DNA of 59,617 bases from an uncultured Paenibacillus sp. (GCA_937895345.1 CALAWP010000094.1:1-59617); one strand, 5' to 3'; shown: positions 15,859 through 24,891, counted from the first letter of the stretch. Made by a program: numbers and translations. The notes: generated by a model from the sequence alone, not told the origin.

Positions 15859-16275
15859 TCACCTTTTCGTATTGGAATCGAGATAATTTTGCAAGATGAG
15901 CGCTGCCGCCATCTTGTCTACTACCAGTTTTCGTTTCTTGCGGCTGACATCCGCTTCCAGCAGCGTGCGCTCGGCGGCAACCGTCGTCAATCTTTCGTCC
16001 CAAAGGTGAACAGGCATATCCAGCTTCTGCCCGATCTGCTCGGCAAATGCGATGCAAATTTCGCCACGCGGGCCGATGGTTCCGTTCATGTTCTTCGGCA
16101 ATCCGACCACAATTTCGGAAACTTCGTGCTCGCGGGCCAGCTCGGCTATTCGCTCGAACTCACCGCCGCCGCCCTTGCGTTCAATGACGGTTACGCCTTG
16201 CGCGGTCCACCGGAACGCGTCGCTGACGGCCACTCCGATCTTACGGTCTCCATAATCCAATCCCATGACTCTCAT
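15859..16275 (-). CDS. ruvX: RuvX/YqgF-family nuclease (putative Holliday junction resolvase)
   Basis: This 138-residue RNase H-like protein is the YqgF/RuvX (B. subtilis YrrK) type. Family members are described as resolvases or as nucleases for the 5' end of pre-16S rRNA. Visible motifs are the first acidic residue in MGLDYGDRKIGVAVSD, VGLPKNMNGTIGPRG and the C-terminal WDERLTTVAAERTLLE with DKMAAALILQNYLD. Length is normal. It lies between the IreB-family gene and yrzB in the conserved alaS-ireB-ruvX-yrzB order. Confidence 0.93.
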   Translation of the reverse strand: MRVMGLDYGDRKIGVAVSDAFRWTAQGVTVIERKGGGGEFERIAELAREHEVSEIVVGLPKNMNGTIGPRGEICIAFAEQIGQKLDMPVHLWDERLTTVAAERTLLEADVSRKKRKLVVDKMAAALILQNYLDSNTKR

Positions 16276-16294
16276 CCCATGCTAGGCCCCTCGA

Positions 16295-16558
16295 CTATCG
16301 GTTTTTGTGCTGCAGATAAAACCGGACCAATTCCTCGATCAGTTCGTCCCGCTCCTTCTTGCGAATCAAGCTTCTGGCGTTGTTGTGCCGAGGAATGTAT
16401 GCCGGGTCCCCGGACAGCAAATACCCGACGATCTGATTAATCGGATTGTACTCCTTCTCCAGAAGCGCTTCATGCACCTTGAGCAGAATGTCCTCAGAAG
16501 ATGTCTCCACTCCTTCCGCCTTCACGCTGAACTTCATGGTCTGGTCCATGGAACTCAT
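16295..16558 (-). CDS. IreB family regulatory phosphoprotein (YrzL, DUF965)
   Basis: This 87-residue protein matches B. subtilis YrzL and Enterococcus IreB: MDQTMKFSVKAEG at the start, KVHEALLEKEYNPINQIVGY and SGDPAYIPRHNNARSLIRK in the middle. IreB is phosphorylated by the PASTA-domain kinase and affects cell-wall stress tolerance in enterococci; the role in Bacillales is less clear. The ATG at 16558 follows GAGGTG by six bases; an upstream in-frame ATG at 16582 lacks that spacing. It is 51 bp downstream of alaS and cotranscribed. Confidence 0.92.
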   Translation of the reverse strand: MSSMDQTMKFSVKAEGVETSSEDILLKVHEALLEKEYNPINQIVGYLLSGDPAYIPRHNNARSLIRKKERDELIEELVRFYLQHKNR

Positions 16559-16609
16559 CGACAGCACCTCGCTTTCAAACATACATACAACGATTGGTAC
16601 ACATCTCTA

Positions 16610-19243
16610 TCATATCATATTCCATTGGCTTACAACCAGTTTTTCGGCATGTTTCAATGCCTCGTCAAGCTTGGAAACGTCCTTGCCGCCCGCCTGGGCC
16701 ATGTCGGGACGGCCGCCTCCGCTGCCCCCGCAAATGACGGCGGCTTCCTTGATCAGCTTCCCGGCATGAAGTCCCTTTTTCACCAAATCGGCGGAAACGG
16801 CGGCAGCCAGGTTCACCTTGTCTTCGCCGGCGGCTCCCAGCACGATGACGCCGGAGCCGAGCTGGCCCTTCAGCTCGTCGACGATGCCGCGCAGCGCATC
16901 CATCGAAGGCGCGTTTACTTTCGCGCACAGGACGGATATGTCGCCGGCCTTCACCGCCTTCGACGCCAGCGAGCCCGCTTCGATGCGGCTCAGCTTCGCC
17001 TGCAGCGACTCGTTGTCGCGCGACAGTTCCTTCACTTGGGCGTGCAGCGTTTCGATCCGCTTCGGCACGTCCGCGACACCGCTCTTCAGAAGCGACGCGG
17101 ATTGCTTGAGCAGCTCCAGCTGCTCCTCATAATAAGCGTATGCATGCTTGCCGGTGACGGCTTCAATCCGGCGAACGCCGGAGCCGATGCCGCTTTCGCC
17201 GAGCAGCTTGAACAAGCCGATCTGCGACGTGTTGGCGACATGGCAGCCGCCGCACAGCTCCAGGCTGTAGTCGCCCACTTGCACGACGCGCACGATTTCG
17301 CCGTATTTTTCGCCGAACAGCGCCATCGCTCCCATCGCCTTCGCATCGTTCAGCGATTTGTTGGAGATGACGACGTCGGTGCCGAGCCATATTTGCTCGT
17401 TAACCTTGCGCTCGATTTCGGCCAGTTCCTCCGGCGTAACGGAGCCGAAGTGGGAGAAGTCGAAGCGCAGCCGCTCCGCCTCGACGAGAGAGCCCGCCTG
17501 GTTGACATGCTCGCCCAGCGTCTCCTTGAGCGCTTTGTGCAGCAGATGGGTTGCCGTATGATTTTTAATAATATCTTCCCGGACGGGCTTGTCCACCGTC
17601 GCGGACGCTGCCGCTCCCGAACGCACCGTGCCCGAGACGACGACGGCATGATGCAGGTTTTGCCCGTGCGGCGCCTTGGTGACGTCCTCGACCCGAACCT
17701 TGAAGCCTTCGCCTTCGATCCAGCCCTTGTCTCCGATCTGGCCGCCGCTTTCGGCGTAGAACGGCGTCCGCTCGAGCAGCAGCATGACGCGGCTGCCTTC
17801 GCCCGCGGATTCGGCCAGCGCGTCGTCCAGCACGATGGCCGCGACTCTGGTTTCCGTTCCCAACTCAGTATAGCCAACAAATTCGCTTTTAACCGTATAA
17901 TCGGACAGCGGGCCGCCCTGCACCTTCATGCTTCCCGTATCCTGCCGCGCCGCTCTCGCCCGCTCGCGCTGCGCCTCCATGGCGGCGTCGAACCCTTCGC
18001 GGTCGACGGTCATGCCGTTCTCCGCCGCAAAGTCCTCGGTCAAGTCGAAAGGAAAGCCGTATGTGTCGTACAGCTTGAAGGCGTCGTCGCCCTTGATCGT
18101 CTTCTCGCCCACCGCCGCGGCTTGCTTCGCCAGCTCCGACAGCAGCACGAGCCCGTCCGACAGCGTCTCGTGGAAACGCTCCTCTTCCGTGCGGATTACG
18201 CGCTCGATAAACTCTCTTTTGTCCACCACTTCCGGGTAATAAACGCCCATCACGTCGCCGACGACCGAGGTCAGCTCGTGCAGGAACGGACGGTCCACGC
18301 CCAGCGTCTTGCCGTAGCGGACGGCGCGGCGGAGCAGCCGGCGGATAATGTAGCCGCGGCCTTCGTTGGAAGGCATAACGCCGTCGCCAACGGCGAAGAC
18401 GACCGTGCGGACATGGTCGGCGATGACCTTGAGCGCCACATCCTGCTCGGCGTTCGCCTTATACGCAACGCCTGCGATTTCGCAAGTGCGGTCGATGATC
18501 GGACGGAACAGGTCCGTGTCGAAGTTGGAATCGACGTCCTGCAATATGGAAGCGAAGCGCTCGAGGCCTGCGCCGGTATCGATGTTTTTGTTAGGAAGCG
18601 GCGTATAGCTGCCGTCCTTGTTATGGTTGAACTGCGAGAATACGAGGTTCCATACTTCCAGAAACCGCTCGTTCTCGCCGCCCGGCCAGCATTCCGGATC
18701 GGACAGGACTCCGTATTTGTCGCCGCGGTCGTAAAAAATTTCGGTGCACGGACCGCAAGGCCCCTCGCCGATATCCCAGAAGTTGTCCTCCAGCTTGTAG
18801 ATACGCTCCGCCGGCAGGCCGATCTTCTCGTTCCAGAGGCGGAACGCTTCCTCGTCCTCCGGATATACCGTGACGGACAGGCGGTTCGGATCGAAGCCGA
18901 TCCATTTCGGATCGGTCAGAAACTCCCAGGCCCATGTAATGACTTCTTCCTTGAAATAATCGCCGATCGAGAAGTTGCCCAGCATTTCAAAAAACGTATG
19001 GTGACGGCGCGTCTTGCCCACATTTTCGATGTCGTTTGTGCGAATGCACTTCTGCGAGTTGGCAATGCGCGGATTGTCGGGTACGATCCGGCCGTCGAAG
19101 TAAGGCTTGAGCGGCGCCATGCCGGCGTTGATCCAGAGCAGCGACGGATCGTTATGCGGCACGAGCGAGGCGCTCGGTTCGATGTGATGTCCTTTGCTTT
19201 CGAAGAAAGCGAGCCACTTGGCTCTAATTTCGCTTGCTTTCAT
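16610..19243 (-). CDS. alaS: Alanyl-tRNA synthetase
   Basis: This 877-residue enzyme charges tRNA-Ala with alanine and edits mischarged Ser or Gly. The N-terminal class II catalytic domain starts EIRAKWLAFFESKGH and includes GMAPLKPYF and RRHHTFFEMLGNFS. The editing domain has the zinc-binding HTATHLLHKAL and CGGCHV motifs. The C-terminal DHHA1-type domain ends with the glycine-rich GGSGGGRPDMAQAGG. Length is normal for the family. The ATG follows GGAGG by ten bases. The T-box leader and a strong promoter lie upstream. Downstream genes (IreB family, ruvX) follow closely, so the operon is controlled by tRNA-Ala charging. Confidence 0.97.
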   Translation of the reverse strand: MKASEIRAKWLAFFESKGHHIEPSASLVPHNDPSLLWINAGMAPLKPYFDGRIVPDNPRIANSQKCIRTNDIENVGKTRRHHTFFEMLGNFSIGDYFKEEVITWAWEFLTDPKWIGFDPNRLSVTVYPEDEEAFRLWNEKIGLPAERIYKLEDNFWDIGEGPCGPCTEIFYDRGDKYGVLSDPECWPGGENERFLEVWNLVFSQFNHNKDGSYTPLPNKNIDTGAGLERFASILQDVDSNFDTDLFRPIIDRTCEIAGVAYKANAEQDVALKVIADHVRTVVFAVGDGVMPSNEGRGYIIRRLLRRAVRYGKTLGVDRPFLHELTSVVGDVMGVYYPEVVDKREFIERVIRTEEERFHETLSDGLVLLSELAKQAAAVGEKTIKGDDAFKLYDTYGFPFDLTEDFAAENGMTVDREGFDAAMEAQRERARAARQDTGSMKVQGGPLSDYTVKSEFVGYTELGTETRVAAIVLDDALAESAGEGSRVMLLLERTPFYAESGGQIGDKGWIEGEGFKVRVEDVTKAPHGQNLHHAVVVSGTVRSGAAASATVDKPVREDIIKNHTATHLLHKALKETLGEHVNQAGSLVEAERLRFDFSHFGSVTPEELAEIERKVNEQIWLGTDVVISNKSLNDAKAMGAMALFGEKYGEIVRVVQVGDYSLELCGGCHVANTSQIGLFKLLGESGIGSGVRRIEAVTGKHAYAYYEEQLELLKQSASLLKSGVADVPKRIETLHAQVKELSRDNESLQAKLSRIEAGSLASKAVKAGDISVLCAKVNAPSMDALRGIVDELKGQLGSGVIVLGAAGEDKVNLAAAVSADLVKKGLHAGKLIKEAAVICGGSGGGRPDMAQAGGKDVSKLDEALKHAEKLVVSQWNMI

Positions 19244-19277
19244 GTGCGGTAATCCTCCTAGAAAATGGATAGAAATT

Positions 19278-19555
19278 TAAAAAAGCCCCTGTCGGAGACA
19301 GGGACGAATCAGCTTCGCGGTACCACCCTGGTTATTGCGGAGCGCTCTATCGGCGCCGCAATCGCCTTGCATGGACGATAACGGATCCGGCCGGTGAAGT
19401 TCGTTCACGCTCCGAAAGAGCTTTCAGCCATCCTTCGCCACAAAAGCTCTCTCAACCGTCGCTCGCAGGACCGTAATCGGCCATGAAGCGGCGGAGCTTT
19501 CTCTCTGGTTGGCGGGCCATGGCTTACTGGTTTCATCAACGCTTTTTGCCATATA
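19278..19555 (-). promoter_or_regulatory. T-box riboswitch, Ala specifier GCU
   Basis: The minus strand carries the T-box signature AGGGTGGTACCGCG (about 19315-19328) and a 3' terminator. Stem I folds by eye: the CCAGTA side (from GATGAAACCAGTAAGCCATG) faces GAAAGCTC (from GGATGGCTGAAAGCTCTTTC), with AGCCAT pairing ATGGCT and GAAA pairing TTTC. The specifier loop thus shows GCU, an Ala codon, at 19421-19419. The base opposite the tRNA discriminator is U, which suits A73 of tRNA-Ala. Uncharged tRNA-Ala should favour read-through into alaS. Confidence 0.93.
19284..19304 (-). terminator. T-box terminator before alaS
   Basis: On the minus strand CCCTGTC pairs with GACAGGG around a short loop, followed by GCTTTTTT. 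It competes with the antiterminator that contains the T-box sequence. Confidence 0.9.
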
Positions 19556-19562
19556 TGATCAA

Positions 19563-19592
19563 ATTATAGCTTTCGCTGCGGTCCGCTGTCAA
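19563..19592 (-). promoter_or_regulatory. Strong sigma-A promoter of the alaS T-box
   Basis: On the minus strand a perfect TTGACA (19592-19587) and a perfect TATAAT (19568-19563) are 18 bases apart. The -35 box overlaps the stop codon of the upstream yrrI gene, so the alaS unit starts inside the end of that gene. Confidence 0.88.
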
Positions 19593-20659
19593 ATGATCTT
19601 TCGCCTGACGTAATAAGCAAACATATGCTGAACGATGACCTTGAACGCGGCAAAGATCGGCACGGCCAATATCATTCCCGCGATGCCCGCAACCTCTCCT
19701 CCGACGAGCAAGGCAAAAATAATGAGCAGCGGATGCATATGGAGCGTGCGGCCCACCACCTGCGGAGAGATGACGTTGCCTTCGAGAATTTGGCATACCG
19801 TGTTGACGACGGCGACCATGATCATCATTTTGAGCGATACGGTGGACGCCATCAGCAGCGCGGGCGCCGCCCCGAAAAACGGGCCCAGGTACGGAATGAT
19901 GTTCGTGATGGCGACGATGGCCGCGAGCAGCAGAGCGTACGGCATGCCGATGAGCAAGTAGCCGCAGTAGGCAAGAACGCCGACGATCATGCAGACGATA
20001 AATTGACCCCGGATGTAGCTGCCGAGCGCATGATCGATATCTTTCATGAGCCGGACCGTATTTTTGCGGTGGCTTTTCGGCACGTACGTAATGACGGCCC
20101 GCTCGAACACCTCGAAGTCTTTTAAGATGTAGAAGGACAGGAACGGGATAATAAACGCGATAAACACCGCATTGAGCATGGAGCCGATATTGTTGACGAA
20201 GTTGAACAACGCTTCCGACACCCGCTTCTCGACGCCGATCAGTGCTTTGTTCATCCCTTCGCGGACGCTTTCGGGCAAAAAGGACGTGTTGTTGATGTCC
20301 GACACGATATTTTGCGCTTTGGCCGTCAGATGGGGCAGATGCCGGTTCAGCTCCTCAACCTGGTTAATGAACATCGGAATCATATTGACCAGAAGCACGG
20401 TAATGACGGCGCAAAATACGGCGTAAATGAGCAGCACCGCAATCGTGCGCGGAACTTTGCGCTCGTGCAGCAGCGTAACGACGGGATTGAGAACGTAGGA
20501 GATGATCATCGCGATGACGAAAGGTCCGAGCACCGCCTTCAAAAAGCCGTAGATCGACACGATCAGCGGCTTCAGCTGCAGCAAAAAGAATATGGCGATC
20601 AAGCTTAAAATGAAATAGACGAGCCAGACGAACAACCGGTTGCCCGTAAACCGTTCCAA
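19589..20659 (-). CDS. yrrI: AI-2E family transporter, YrrI-like
   Basis: This 356-residue polytopic membrane protein of the UPF0118/AI-2E family occupies the place of B. subtilis yrrI, directly upstream of alaS. Two N-terminal helices (LFVWLVYFILSLIAIFFLLQ, then VLGPFVIAMIISYVLNPVV), a soluble region (about 90-150) and a C-terminal helix bundle with NIIPYLGPFFGAAPALL and EGNVISPQVVGRTLHMHPLL are visible. The transported substrate is unknown. The start is a TTG eight or so bases after GGGAGGTG. It is clearly distinct from the paralogue at 2400-3629, which has a longer C-terminal tail. Confidence 0.88.
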   Translation of the reverse strand: MERFTGNRLFVWLVYFILSLIAIFFLLQLKPLIVSIYGFLKAVLGPFVIAMIISYVLNPVVTLLHERKVPRTIAVLLIYAVFCAVITVLLVNMIPMFINQVEELNRHLPHLTAKAQNIVSDINNTSFLPESVREGMNKALIGVEKRVSEALFNFVNNIGSMLNAVFIAFIIPFLSFYILKDFEVFERAVITYVPKSHRKNTVRLMKDIDHALGSYIRGQFIVCMIVGVLAYCGYLLIGMPYALLLAAIVAITNIIPYLGPFFGAAPALLMASTVSLKMMIMVAVVNTVCQILEGNVISPQVVGRTLHMHPLLIIFALLVGGEVAGIAGMILAVPIFAAFKVIVQHMFAYYVRRKII

Positions 20660-20743
20660 TTCCGCACCTCCCCCCGCGCTGCCGCGAAACCCGTTTTACA
20701 CTTCATTATATGTACAAGCCGCGGGGTTCATCCTTGCCGCAAC

Positions 20744-20770
20744 AAAAAAAGACGGCCGCAACCGACCGTC
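20744..20770 (-). terminator. Terminator of the mnmA-opposing yrvO-yrrD-zinc ribbon run
   Basis: On the minus strand GACGGTCGGTTGCGGCCGTC forms an imperfect stem followed by seven Ts. It lies 36 bp after the zinc-ribbon stop at 20807. Confidence 0.8.
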
Positions 20771-20806
20771 TCTCGTTCGTTTCTTTGCCCCGGCGCCGCC
20801 TGGCGG

Positions 20807-21016
20807 CTAACCGTTCACATGCGCCTCGCTGCCCGCGATTTCCTCTTCAAAAAAGAGGTCGTCCAGCGAGCTCAACGTGCCGTCCTCTTCCACCTGGTAA
20901 ACCGACATTTTGTCGCCGTTCACCGTCAGCTCGATGAAGCAGCCCCAGCAATAAAATTGGTGGGAACCGATCTTCCCGATATCTTTCGAATTGCAATTCG
21001 GACATCTTAACATCAT
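20807..21016 (-). CDS. Small zinc-ribbon protein
   Basis: This 69-residue protein starts with two CxxC-type knuckles (CPNCNSKDIG and CWGC, residues 5-29), which should bind one zinc ion, followed by a beta-type stretch and an acidic tail. The family is common in Paenibacillaceae but its function is unknown to me. ATG at 21016 is 9 bp after the yrrD stop with AGGGTG in front, so the two are cotranscribed. Confidence 0.78.
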   Translation of the reverse strand: MMLRCPNCNSKDIGKIGSHQFYCWGCFIELTVNGDKMSVYQVEEDGTLSSLDDLFFEEEIAGSEAHVNG

Positions 21017-21025
21017 TCATTCACC

Positions 21026-21562
21026 CTATCCTTTGAAATTGGAAGCTGCGACAGGCTCCAATTCCGCTTCACTGACAGCAGGAACGATAATCGCGTCTTC
21101 CCCGAGCAATGCCTCATCCGGATCACTCGGCGCCTTCAGCCACTTACGCCCCTCTATCAGATCCGAAACAAAACCGTCCGTAAGCTCGTAGCCTACTATT
21201 TGTGTACCCTGAATCGGGTAAAAATAAACATCCGATACCCGGCCCAGCTGAACGCCCTGCACCGTGACGACGGGCATGTCCTTCAGCTTCGTCACGCCCA
21301 TGGCGAAAGCGCGCAGCACCTGCTTCGGCTTCATGGAAACGACGTCCTCCATGCTGCCGATCAGCACCGCGTCCTCGCCGCACGACACGACTCGGCTCCA
21401 TTCCACCGCCCGCACGTTCGACGCGAACCAGTTGGCAAATTCGAGAATAAGGCCTTTCACTTGCCAATGCTCGCCGAACCATGCATCCTTCACAATGCCC
21501 GCCTGCTTGCCCGTCTGGATTTCGATGACCGGCAATCCGATCAATCCTTGAAGTTTGATCAC
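21026..21562 (-). CDS. yrrD: PRC-barrel domain protein, YrrD-like
   Basis: This 178-residue protein has two PRC-barrel-like halves: LQGLIGLPVIEIQTGKQAGI at the start, and DMPVVTVQGVQLGRVSDVYF near residue 95. PRC barrels bind proteins or RNA; no function is established for YrrD. Its place between a cysteine desulfurase and yrrI matches the B. subtilis order. The start is GTG with AAGGAAG upstream. It begins 20 bp after the desulfurase stop. Confidence 0.82.
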   Translation of the reverse strand: MIKLQGLIGLPVIEIQTGKQAGIVKDAWFGEHWQVKGLILEFANWFASNVRAVEWSRVVSCGEDAVLIGSMEDVVSMKPKQVLRAFAMGVTKLKDMPVVTVQGVQLGRVSDVYFYPIQGTQIVGYELTDGFVSDLIEGRKWLKAPSDPDEALLGEDAIIVPAVSEAELEPVAASNFKG

Positions 21563-21582
21563 CGCTTCCTTGCGCCCTCCCG

Positions 21583-22740
21583 CTAATTGTTGAGGAGCCG
21601 GTTCGCGATGCCGGCAACCGCAGCGGCCGCTTCTTGCAGCTCTTCCACAGTATTCCCCAAACCGAAGCTGAATCTTACGGCCGAATCGATGCGTTCCTTC
21701 GGCAGATTCATCGCCAGAAGCACATGGGATTTTTCAAGGGAGCCCGACGTGCAGGCGGAGCCGCTCGCCGCCGCGATGCCGGCCATATCGAGGTTCATCA
21801 GCATCGATTCGGTGTCGATGCCGATAAAGCTGATATTGACGATATGCGGCAGCCGATGCGTCTCGTGGCCGTTGACGGCCAGCTCCGCATGCGGCAAAGA
21901 CGCTTGCAGCAGCTCTATCCACTTCATACGAAGCTCGTCCACGAAAAGTTGCTTATTTTTGCGTTCGTTCACACAAATGTCAACAGCGGCGGCAAATCCT
22001 GCGATGCCGGCCACATTTTCCGTGCCTGCGCGCCGTTTTCTCTCCTGGGAGCCTCCGTGCAGGATGCCGTCGAACGGCGTCCCCGTCCGGACATACAGTG
22101 CGCCTACGCCTTGCGGCCCGTTAATTTTGTGCGCGGAAAAGCTCATCAGGTCGACGGGAAGCTCGGCCATATTGTAGGAATGCCAGCCGAACGACTGGAC
22201 GGCGTCGACGTGGAACGCTGCTCCGGCCGCCTTGACGATCTCGCCGATGTTGCCGATCGGCTGCAGCGTGCCGACTTCGTTGTTGCCGTGCATGATACTG
22301 ACTAAGGCCGTTTCCGGCCTCATCGCCTCCCTGACCGCATCGGGCGATACCATGCCCGTCTTGTCGACGGGCAGAATGGTCAGCTCGAACCCTTCCGCGT
22401 CCCGCAGCCATTCGCACGTATGAAGTACGGCATGATGCTCCGCCGCCGACGTGACGATATGGTTTCGGCCCAGCTTCCGCTGGGCTCTGGCCGTGCCGAT
22501 CAAGGCCGCGTTATCGCTCTCCGTTCCTCCGGAAGTGAACACCAGCTCCCCCGGACGGCAGCCGATCGTCCCGGAAATGAGATCACGCGCACGGTTGAGC
22601 CGGCTTTTGGCCGCCCGACCGTACGCGTGCATGCTGGAACCGTTGCCTCCGGGCCCTTGCATGATATCCAGCATCGTCTTCACTACATCCGGATGCATAG
22701 GCGTCGTTGCGGCATGGTCGAAATAATGCGCACTCATCAT
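21583..22740 (-). CDS. yrvO: Cysteine desulfurase, NifS/IscS family (YrvO-like)
   Basis: This 385-residue PLP enzyme takes sulfur from cysteine and passes it on as a persulfide. Visible are YFDHAATTP at the start, the PLP-contacting HVDAVQ, the Schiff-base lysine in SFSAHKINGPQG and the mobile-loop cysteine in SGSACTSGSLEKSHVL. In B. subtilis the adjacent YrvO is the dedicated sulfur donor for MnmA, and here cymR and mnmA lie right next to it, which supports the same role. ATG at 22740 follows AAAGGTGATGA. It starts 11 bp after the cymR stop, so desulfurase and the cysteine regulator are one transcription unit. Confidence 0.95.
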   Translation of the reverse strand: MMSAHYFDHAATTPMHPDVVKTMLDIMQGPGGNGSSMHAYGRAAKSRLNRARDLISGTIGCRPGELVFTSGGTESDNAALIGTARAQRKLGRNHIVTSAAEHHAVLHTCEWLRDAEGFELTILPVDKTGMVSPDAVREAMRPETALVSIMHGNNEVGTLQPIGNIGEIVKAAGAAFHVDAVQSFGWHSYNMAELPVDLMSFSAHKINGPQGVGALYVRTGTPFDGILHGGSQERKRRAGTENVAGIAGFAAAVDICVNERKNKQLFVDELRMKWIELLQASLPHAELAVNGHETHRLPHIVNISFIGIDTESMLMNLDMAGIAAASGSACTSGSLEKSHVLLAMNLPKERIDSAVRFSFGLGNTVEELQEAAAAVAGIANRLLNN

Positions 22741-22751
22741 TCATCACCTTT

Positions 22752-23171
22752 TTAAATGTAGAACATATAGCTTTCCTGGGATTCTTCCTCGCGGTAGGAG
22801 ATCAAATTCTCCAGCGTGGTGGAATCGAGCACCTCCGCGATGCTGTCGCGAATGCGAAGCCAAAGATGGCGCTTGGCGGGATCGTCCTCCTCCGTAAAAT
22901 CGACGGGGGATATCGGCCCCTCCAGGATGCGGATAATATCGCCGGCCGTAATGTCCGCCGGATCCTTGGACAAAATATAGCCGCCGTAAGCGCCCCGGAT
23001 GCTCTTGACCAGACCCGCATTGCGAAGCGGCGCAACCAGCTGCTCCAAATAATGCTCCGACAGCCCGTTCCGTTCCGCAATGCTCTTGAGCGAAATCGGA
23101 CCTTCTCCAAACTTGGCGGCAAGCTCCATCATTATGGTAAGGCCGTAACGGCCCTTCGTCGATATTTTCAA
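22752..23171 (-). CDS. cymR: Rrf2-family cysteine metabolism repressor CymR
   Basis: This 139-residue winged-helix protein is close to B. subtilis CymR: KISTKGRYGLTIMMELA, the recognition region NGLSEHYLEQLVAPLRNAGL and SIRGAYGGYILSKDP, ending ESQESYMFYI. CymR with CysK represses cysteine and sulfur uptake genes when cysteine is ample. The three cysteines that bind iron-sulfur in IscR are absent, as in CymR. I chose the TTG at 23171 because GAGGTG lies nine bases upstream and the product then starts MKISTKGRYG like its orthologues; a GTG at 23183 is directly on that site. It is divergent from mnmA. Confidence 0.93.
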   Translation of the reverse strand: MKISTKGRYGLTIMMELAAKFGEGPISLKSIAERNGLSEHYLEQLVAPLRNAGLVKSIRGAYGGYILSKDPADITAGDIIRILEGPISPVDFTEEDDPAKRHLWLRIRDSIAEVLDSTTLENLISYREEESQESYMFYI

Positions 23172-23198
23172 GTCGGTCGGCACCTCTTTCTTTAAATC

Positions 23199-23227
23199 AA
23201 TGTATTCCCATTATCCTAATATGTTAA
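23199..23227 (-). promoter_or_regulatory. Candidate promoter of cymR-yrvO
   Basis: On the minus strand TTAACA (23227-23222) and TACATT (23204-23199) are 17 bases apart. The spacer holds GGATAATGGGAA. The leader would be only about 20 bases long. Confidence 0.4.
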
Positions 23228-23376
23228 CATATCTATCCCCGCCCGTGTGCAAAAACGTTGACGTCTTCATGAAAAAGTTTTGGGCATGTGGTACACTAAG
23301 GATCTGACAGAAACGTTGGAGCCGGCAGGCGGCCGGCGTTTTTGCCAGCAGCATATGATCAAGGCGGTGAGTCGCG

Positions 23377-24501
23377 ATGACAGGCAAATCGAATGCCGAT
23401 ACGCGCGTCGTCGTCGGCATGTCCGGCGGCGTCGATTCTTCCGTAACCGCGCTGCTGCTCAAGCAGCAAGGCTACGACGTGATCGGCATCTTTATGAAAA
23501 ACTGGGACGATACGGACGAGTTCGGCCGCTGCACGGCGGAAGAGGACGCCGAAGACGTGCGCCGGGTATGCGACCAGATCGGCATTCCTTATTATACCGT
23601 TAATTTCGAACGCCAATATTACGATAAGGTGTTCACTTACTTTTTGGAGGAATACAAGCGCGGCCGGACGCCGAATCCGGATGTGATGTGCAACCGGGAG
23701 ATCAAATTCGGAGACTTTTTGAAAAAGGCGATGGAGCTGAACGCGGACTATCTGGCGACGGGCCATTACGCCAGAGTCGTCCGCGACGCGGACGGAACTT
23801 CCCGGCTGCTGCGCGGCGTCGACGGCAACAAGGATCAGACGTACTTCCTGAGCGCGCTGAACCAGGAGCAGCTGGCCAAGGCGATGTTCCCGATCGGCCA
23901 TCTGCCCAAGCCCGAGGTGCGCCGCATCGCCGAAGAGGCGGGGCTCTATACCGCCAAGAAAAAGGACAGCACCGGCGTCTGCTTTATCGGCGAGCGGAAC
24001 TTCAAGGAATTTCTGAGCGGCTATTTGCCCGCAAAATCGGGCGACATGGTCGACATCCGCACCGGCGAAGTGAAGGGCCGCCACGACGGCCTGATGTACT
24101 ATACGCTCGGACAGCGCCAAGGACTCGGCATCGGCGGCTCCGGCACCGGCGAGCCTTGGTTTGTCGCCGACAAAGATTTGGAGCGCAACATCTTGTACGT
24201 CGTGCAGGGCGACAACCACCCGAGTCTCTATTCGGACAGCCTGACGGCAAGCGGCCTGAACTGGATCGTGCCGCGACTGTCGGACGAGCCTTTGCGCTGT
24301 ACCGCCAAATTCCGCTACCGCCAGCCGGATCAAGGCGTTACGGTCCATCCGCAGGCGGACGGCACGGCATTGATCGTGTTCGACCAGCCGCAGAAGGCCG
24401 TTACGCCCGGTCAAGCCGTCGTCCTCTACGACGGCGAGGAATGTCTGGGCGGCGGCACGATCGACATCGTGCATAAAGTGCAAGCCGCAGCAAACGCATA
24501 A
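23377..24501 (+). CDS. mnmA: tRNA-specific 2-thiouridylase MnmA
   Basis: This 374-residue enzyme inserts sulfur at C2 of wobble uridine 34 in tRNA-Lys, -Glu and -Gln using ATP and a persulfide donor. The PP-loop is VVVGMSGGVDSSVTALLL near residue 12. The two catalytic cysteines are in PNPDVMCNREIKF and STGVCFIGERNFKEF, and the tRNA-binding C-terminal barrel follows. Length is normal. ATG follows AAGGCGGTGA by six bases. It is divergent from cymR-yrvO, placing sulfur donor, sulfur regulator and tRNA thiolation enzyme together, and ends at a strong terminator. Confidence 0.96.
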   Translation: MTGKSNADTRVVVGMSGGVDSSVTALLLKQQGYDVIGIFMKNWDDTDEFGRCTAEEDAEDVRRVCDQIGIPYYTVNFERQYYDKVFTYFLEEYKRGRTPNPDVMCNREIKFGDFLKKAMELNADYLATGHYARVVRDADGTSRLLRGVDGNKDQTYFLSALNQEQLAKAMFPIGHLPKPEVRRIAEEAGLYTAKKKDSTGVCFIGERNFKEFLSGYLPAKSGDMVDIRTGEVKGRHDGLMYYTLGQRQGLGIGGSGTGEPWFVADKDLERNILYVVQGDNHPSLYSDSLTASGLNWIVPRLSDEPLRCTAKFRYRQPDQGVTVHPQADGTALIVFDQPQKAVTPGQAVVLYDGEECLGGGTIDIVHKVQAAANA

Positions 24502-24516
24502 GGCGCCGCAAGCCGC

Positions 24517-24560
24517 AGCCGCGCCCGGGCATCGGACAACTCGATGCCTCGGGCGCGGCT
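24517..24560 (+). terminator. Terminator of mnmA
   Basis: AGCCGCGCCCGGGCATCG pairs with CGATGCCTCGGGCGCGGCT (one bulged base) around a seven-base loop, followed by GTTTC. It lies 15 bp after the mnmA stop. Confidence 0.8.
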
Positions 24561-24582
24561 GTTTCGGCTGCCCGCCTTCGCA

Positions 24583-24891
24583 GCCCGATTCCTGTCGCTC
24601 GCTCCAAGGCCGCTCACGCACCTGCAGCTCGCAACTCGACTCCTGTAGCGCGCTCCAAGGTCGCTCACGTACTTACTGCTCGCAGTTCGACTCCTGTAGC
24701 GCGCTCCAAGGTCGCTCACGCACCTACAGCTCGTAAATTCAACTCCAGCAGCTCGCTCCAAGGTCGCTCACGCACCTACAGCTCGTAAATTCAACTCCAG
24801 CAGCTCGCTCCAAGGTCGCACACGCACCTACAGCTCGCAATTCGACTCCTGTCGCTTGCTCCAAGGCCGCTCACGTACTTACTGCTCGTAA
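24583..24891. repeat. Six-copy tandem repeat, 51-52 bp unit
   Basis: GCTCCAAGG starts at 24601, 24652, 24703, 24755, 24807 and 24858, so the period alternates 51 and 52. The unit continues as YCGCTCACGNACNTACWGCTCG followed by an AACTCNAG/TCGACTCCTG variable part. Units 3 to 5 are almost identical. Reading frames across it are repeat artefacts without a ribosome binding site. The function is unknown. The rest of 24892-25004 holds nothing recognisable. Confidence 0.85.

Noticed and set aside
24426..24891. Open frames across the 52-bp repeats giving repeated peptides
   Set aside because: The peptides only mirror the DNA repeat, lack a ribosome binding site and overlap the mnmA terminator.
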